Origin: Prolixibacteraceae bacterium
GTDB lineage: Bacteria > Bacteroidota > Bacteroidia > Bacteroidales > Prolixibacteraceae
NCBI GenBank assembly: GCA_028683385.1
Contig: JAQUIJ010000003.1
Span: 310,001-374,000 of the forward strand
Reading direction: 5' to 3'
DNA: 64,000 nt
Both the position numbers and the translations under genes were made by a program. This document shows positions 61,157 through 64,000 of the stretch, piece by piece. Positions within the stretch are counted from its first letter, which is position 1; every line of letters begins with the position of its first letter. The notes under the pieces were generated by a model. That model worked only from the letters and a program-made list of their open reading frames with translations, did no database searches and was not told where the DNA came from.

Positions 61157-62773
61157 CTATCTTATTTTAAAACTGATAGGAGATAATGGACGTGCTGGTT
61201 GGCCATCGTCCCCTTTCGCCATAATGTTATCAATAAATATTATACTTCCTTGTGTTAACTTACCGAACTGGTCTTTTTGCTCGGAGGTAAACTTATTGTC
61301 TTTCGAACTGTATGTTTTCACGTATGTTCCAGAAATATTTACATCGAATTGGACGACCTTAAACTTCAAATCGAAGTCAAAATCCTTTAAATCAGCAAAC
61401 AGTCCATCTTCAGCTAACAATTCTTCTTTTTTGAGGTTTCCTCCATTTTTTCCGCCAATTGTTGCAAGTGGTGGTGGAACTTCTTTTACCCTGAAATCCA
61501 TCGAACCCATTGGTCTTAATTCGTTACCAGATCTGGCAGAAACCGATATTGTGGTGTTCTTGCCCGTAGCATCAAGCTTGGATGGGTAAGCAAGGTAATC
61601 ATCCCCAGCTTTTTCAATACGACCATTGTTTATAGTGACTACCAGATTCTCGGATGCGGCACCTGGAACAGAGACTTTAATAGGATTGGCAATCCCGATG
61701 TACATCACATTCATTTTAGTAGGCGAAACAGTGGCGCTTGGTTTTCCTACCTGATATTCGCCCTGAAAAGGATAGCTGTTTATATTTCCTTCCGGATTTT
61801 TATATTTTATTAAGCCGCCCCATTTAAATGTACCAACTTGCGACGCAGGAACTTTATATATTCCTTTCCCATCTTTCAAGGTCAGTTTAGTATTGCCTAC
61901 AAATATTTCAGGTTGTTGTGTTGTATCCTCTGCTGCTAAAAAGATTTCGGCTTCAAACTGGTCTCCCTGAAGCACGTAAGTTGATGTTGCAAGTATTCTT
62001 GCTCCCAGTCTGTTGAATTTGAAAGACGCAGCATCTATCTGGCTAAATAGACTGGAAATAACATTTGTTTCGGCATTTTCAATGTCGATTTGCATTTTTG
62101 ACAGTAAAGTTATGACAGCAATCAGTGGTTTACTTTCGAAATGCAAACTTTCCCACGACTTCTTTTCACCACCCTCTTTCAAATTAATTTTCGGGTCGGA
62201 AGTGTCCAACTGTTTAATAATATTCTCACTTAGAGGAGAACCTTTTTCCATAAAGGAGGCCAGGAAGTCACGATATTCGTTGATGTTATTTTTCAGCTCT
62301 GATGCTTTTTTCTTTTGAATCATGATTTCCGAAGGAGTATTCAAATCATCTTCTTTTTTGATCAGGATGGTATCACCCTTGCTATTAATAGTGAATGGTT
62401 CTCCGGATGCAAGAGATCCACCTTCAGCCTGAGCTTGTTTTAATGATATTCCACCCGAAGCTAATACCAGTTGTTCCTTCAGATCCTTAATCTGTGTAAT
62501 TAAATCGGTAGTTCTTTTGTTTACCTGATCTGCTTTATCTTTCCATTCTTTAACTTTAGCTGGATTAGAAATATATGCAGCATCAAATGCCCCATATATT
62601 TGATCATTTTTCCGTTTTATATTATTAAGAGTCTGGGTTAAACTAGCGTCAACAATCCGGAACGATTCAAGTACTTCGGATGCCACATTTAATGCTAACA
62701 TTGCTGTTAACACCAGATACATCATATTAATCATTTTTTGCCTCGTAGATTCCGGGCAATTTTTACTTGACAT
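61157..62773 (-). CDS. gldM: GldM/PorM, type IX secretion motor component
   Basis: This 538-residue inner-membrane protein has the family N-terminus STRQKMINMMYLVLTAMLALNVASEVLESF, whose single helix (about 16-34) packs against GldL, followed by a large periplasmic part made of stacked domains. It transmits the rotation of the GldL/GldM motor to the ring. The length and the gap of 17 bases to gldL fit the standard operon. The glutamate-free first helix is normal for GldM; the motor's key acidic residue lies in GldL. Confidence 0.94.
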   Translation of the reverse strand: MSSKNCPESTRQKMINMMYLVLTAMLALNVASEVLESFRIVDASLTQTLNNIKRKNDQIYGAFDAAYISNPAKVKEWKDKADQVNKRTTDLITQIKDLKEQLVLASGGISLKQAQAEGGSLASGEPFTINSKGDTILIKKEDDLNTPSEIMIQKKKASELKNNINEYRDFLASFMEKGSPLSENIIKQLDTSDPKINLKEGGEKKSWESLHFESKPLIAVITLLSKMQIDIENAETNVISSLFSQIDAASFKFNRLGARILATSTYVLQGDQFEAEIFLAAEDTTQQPEIFVGNTKLTLKDGKGIYKVPASQVGTFKWGGLIKYKNPEGNINSYPFQGEYQVGKPSATVSPTKMNVMYIGIANPIKVSVPGAASENLVVTINNGRIEKAGDDYLAYPSKLDATGKNTTISVSARSGNELRPMGSMDFRVKEVPPPLATIGGKNGGNLKKEELLAEDGLFADLKDFDFDLKFKVVQFDVNISGTYVKTYSSKDNKFTSEQKDQFGKLTQGSIIFIDNIMAKGDDGQPARPLSPISFKIR

Positions 62774-62790
62774 AGTGTTCGCGAATTAAA

Positions 62791-63771
62791 TTACTTCTTT
62801 TTATAATTCATGGCTCCCAGCATATTTCCATAAACCGAATTCAGAGCATCTAGGTGTGAATTTAATTTTTCGGCATTCTCCTTGTATTTCTTCATTTCTT
62901 GTGCCGATGAAGCAATAATCTGATTCATCTGGTTAAGCTCTTCGAAGAATTTTGTTGAGGCATGTATTTGATCGCTTGTACCTTTTAATTGTTTTTCGTA
63001 GCCTACATTCAATGATTCAATATTCTTGTTCAGTTTATGTAAGTTTTCACCATAGCTCGAAGAATTTACTTCGAAATCTTTTAATCCCTTTTCCATGGTG
63101 CCAGAAAACCTTTGATAAGATTCAGTAAGTTTACTGCCTGATTCATCCATTTGTTTGGTGAATTTTACACTTGATTCATTTAACCTCGACAGCATATTTT
63201 CACCAGTTTCCGAAATCTTGTGTGCCGTGTTACTATATGAATTTACCAATTCACCAATCGAATTATTAATCGTATGGTTAGCCTGAGTATTCATTTCTGA
63301 AAATGCCATCATCGATTCTGAAGCTGAATTCAGGTTCCTGACATAGATGTCGGTAGCCAGAGTTGCTGTTGAAATGTCGCTTATTCCTGATGCCGTATTG
63401 GACAAATCAACTAAGCTTTTGCCAATTTTTGCCAACAGCTCAGGAGTAATATTGGTGCTGTTTAATAAAGCGTCTAAATTACCAATCTTGCCATTATTCT
63501 GAACTTCTTCAATCGGTTCTAAAAGTTCATAATCTTCCTGTAATTCAGGATAAACTTTTGACCAATCAGGTTGTTCCAGTGGTGGTTCAAACGCAGAAAG
63601 GAAGAAAATAAATGCTTCTGTCAGCAAACCGATGGTAAGCATGATTCCGGAATGATTCCAATGCTGAAGTTTAAATAAAGCACCGATGAGAACCAGGGAA
63701 GCACCCCAACCATAGACATACCCCATTAATACTTTCCACCTTTTTGTCTTAAGTATTTCACCAATATTCAT
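62791..63771 (-). CDS. gldL: GldL/PorL, type IX secretion motor stator-like component
   Basis: This 326-residue inner-membrane protein has two N-terminal helices (VLMGYVYGWGASLVLIGALFK and GIMLTIGLLTEAFIFFLSAFEPP, with a membrane glutamate in the second) and a long cytoplasmic coiled-coil region (residues about 120-310). The helix pair uses the proton gradient to drive the motor. I start at the ATG at 63771 (MNIGEILKTKRWK). The longer reading from 63828 would overlap the gldK end by another frame and is not supported by the family. Confidence 0.93.
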   Translation of the reverse strand: MNIGEILKTKRWKVLMGYVYGWGASLVLIGALFKLQHWNHSGIMLTIGLLTEAFIFFLSAFEPPLEQPDWSKVYPELQEDYELLEPIEEVQNNGKIGNLDALLNSTNITPELLAKIGKSLVDLSNTASGISDISTATLATDIYVRNLNSASESMMAFSEMNTQANHTINNSIGELVNSYSNTAHKISETGENMLSRLNESSVKFTKQMDESGSKLTESYQRFSGTMEKGLKDFEVNSSSYGENLHKLNKNIESLNVGYEKQLKGTSDQIHASTKFFEELNQMNQIIASSAQEMKKYKENAEKLNSHLDALNSVYGNMLGAMNYKKK

Positions 63772-63794
63772 GTGTTCAGAATTTAGATCGTTAA

Positions 63795-64000
63795 TTAAAA
63801 TTCGTTTCCAAAGGAAGAACGAACGCAACGGAAGCCAATATAGGATTTGGTCGTATCCTGATATTCAAAGCTTCTTGTTGAGACCTGGAGAAATGCGGAA
63901 ATATCTTTCCAAGAGCCTCCACGTATAACTTTACGCTTCATCGCAGGAGCATCTCCTGGTCTTGCATTATATTCAAAGTTTGGATTGAAATCATTGATGT
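63795..64000 (-). CDS. gldK: GldK/PorK lipoprotein, 5' part outside window
   Basis: The last 68 codons are in the window, ending at a TAA at 63795-63797. They read NPNFEYNARPGDAPAMKRKV, then IRGGSWKDISAFLQVSTRSF and EYQDTTKSYIGFRCVRSSFG. This is the C-terminus of the FGE-fold GldK, the outer-membrane lipoprotein that pairs with GldN in the ring. gldL starts 23 bases after the stop. The domain end is nearly the same as in the second gldK-like gene at 58818, which marks them as paralogues. Confidence 0.9.
   Translation of the reverse strand, partial: INDFNPNFEYNARPGDAPAMKRKVIRGGSWKDISAFLQVSTRSFEYQDTTKSYIGFRCVRSSFGNEF

Noticed and set aside
63772-63828. Longer GldL start at 63828
   Set aside because: It would read through the end of gldK in another frame and add residues not seen in the family; the ATG at 63771 starts the normal GldL N-terminus.

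Overview
The window comes from a Bacteroidota chromosome, most likely from the Bacteroidales/Marinilabiliales side (a Prolixibacteraceae-like organism is my guess, not proven). The evidence is a SusC/SusD pair, type IX secretion and gliding genes (porX, porW/sprE, gldK-L-M-N), PorT-like and TonB-type outer-membrane barrels, many lipoproteins with short lipoboxes, Bacteroidota-style promoters (TTTG ... TAnnTTTG), and a fairly AT-rich sequence throughout. No rRNA, tRNA or CRISPR array was found.
Layout. 1-7.2 kb: a C-terminally cut bile-acid/Na+ symporter-like gene, menE and menC (menaquinone), folK (folate), then sppA, a TfoX-N protein, a secreted cyclophilin and a DUF3088 protein. 7.2-24.1 kb: a small barrel protein, then a seven-gene minus-strand block, read from 24.1 down to 8.0 kb: ABC ATPase; ABC-2 permease fused to an M1-peptidase-like and a golvesin-like region; TolC; membrane fusion protein; RND pump; a 1570-residue RND pump fused to an ABC ATPase; ABC-2 permease. 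24.4-25.1 kb: a divergent pair (four-helix membrane protein plus small XRE regulator) behind a promoter with three evenly spaced repeats. 25.1-30.9 kb: porX, a small cytochrome c lipoprotein and porW. 31.2-34.3 kb: a tocopherol-cyclase-like protein, a patatin phospholipase and a coiled-coil lipoprotein. 34.8-39.6 kb: susC/susD with no local enzymes or regulator. 39.6-40.9 kb: a decayed insertion sequence. 41-46.9 kb: dihydroorotase, a GT2 polyprenyl-phosphate glycosyltransferase, a YncE-propeller/phosphatase fusion and a lipoprotein. 47.1-53.8 kb: a TonB-type barrel, a peroxiredoxin and two tandem Tat-exported Gfo/Idh/MocA proteins. 53.9-58.7 kb: an LtaS-like sulfatase-fold enzyme, mlaF and mlaE without mlaD, and a mannose-1-phosphate guanylyltransferase. 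58.8-64 kb: gldK (cut), gldL, gldM, gldN and a second GldK-like lipoprotein.
How the genes fit together. Three loci serve type IX secretion: the motor and ring genes at the right end, porW, and the regulator porX. The 16-kb transport block looks like one tripartite efflux assembly (RND, MFP, TolC) physically joined to ABC modules. Its hybrid pump is the most unusual gene here: the ABC domain is split by an inserted block of membrane helices. The best non-coding signal is a set of intergenic palindromic elements built from short repeated words. The AATGAC family has five copies, all just 3' of genes and four of them between or beside gene ends.
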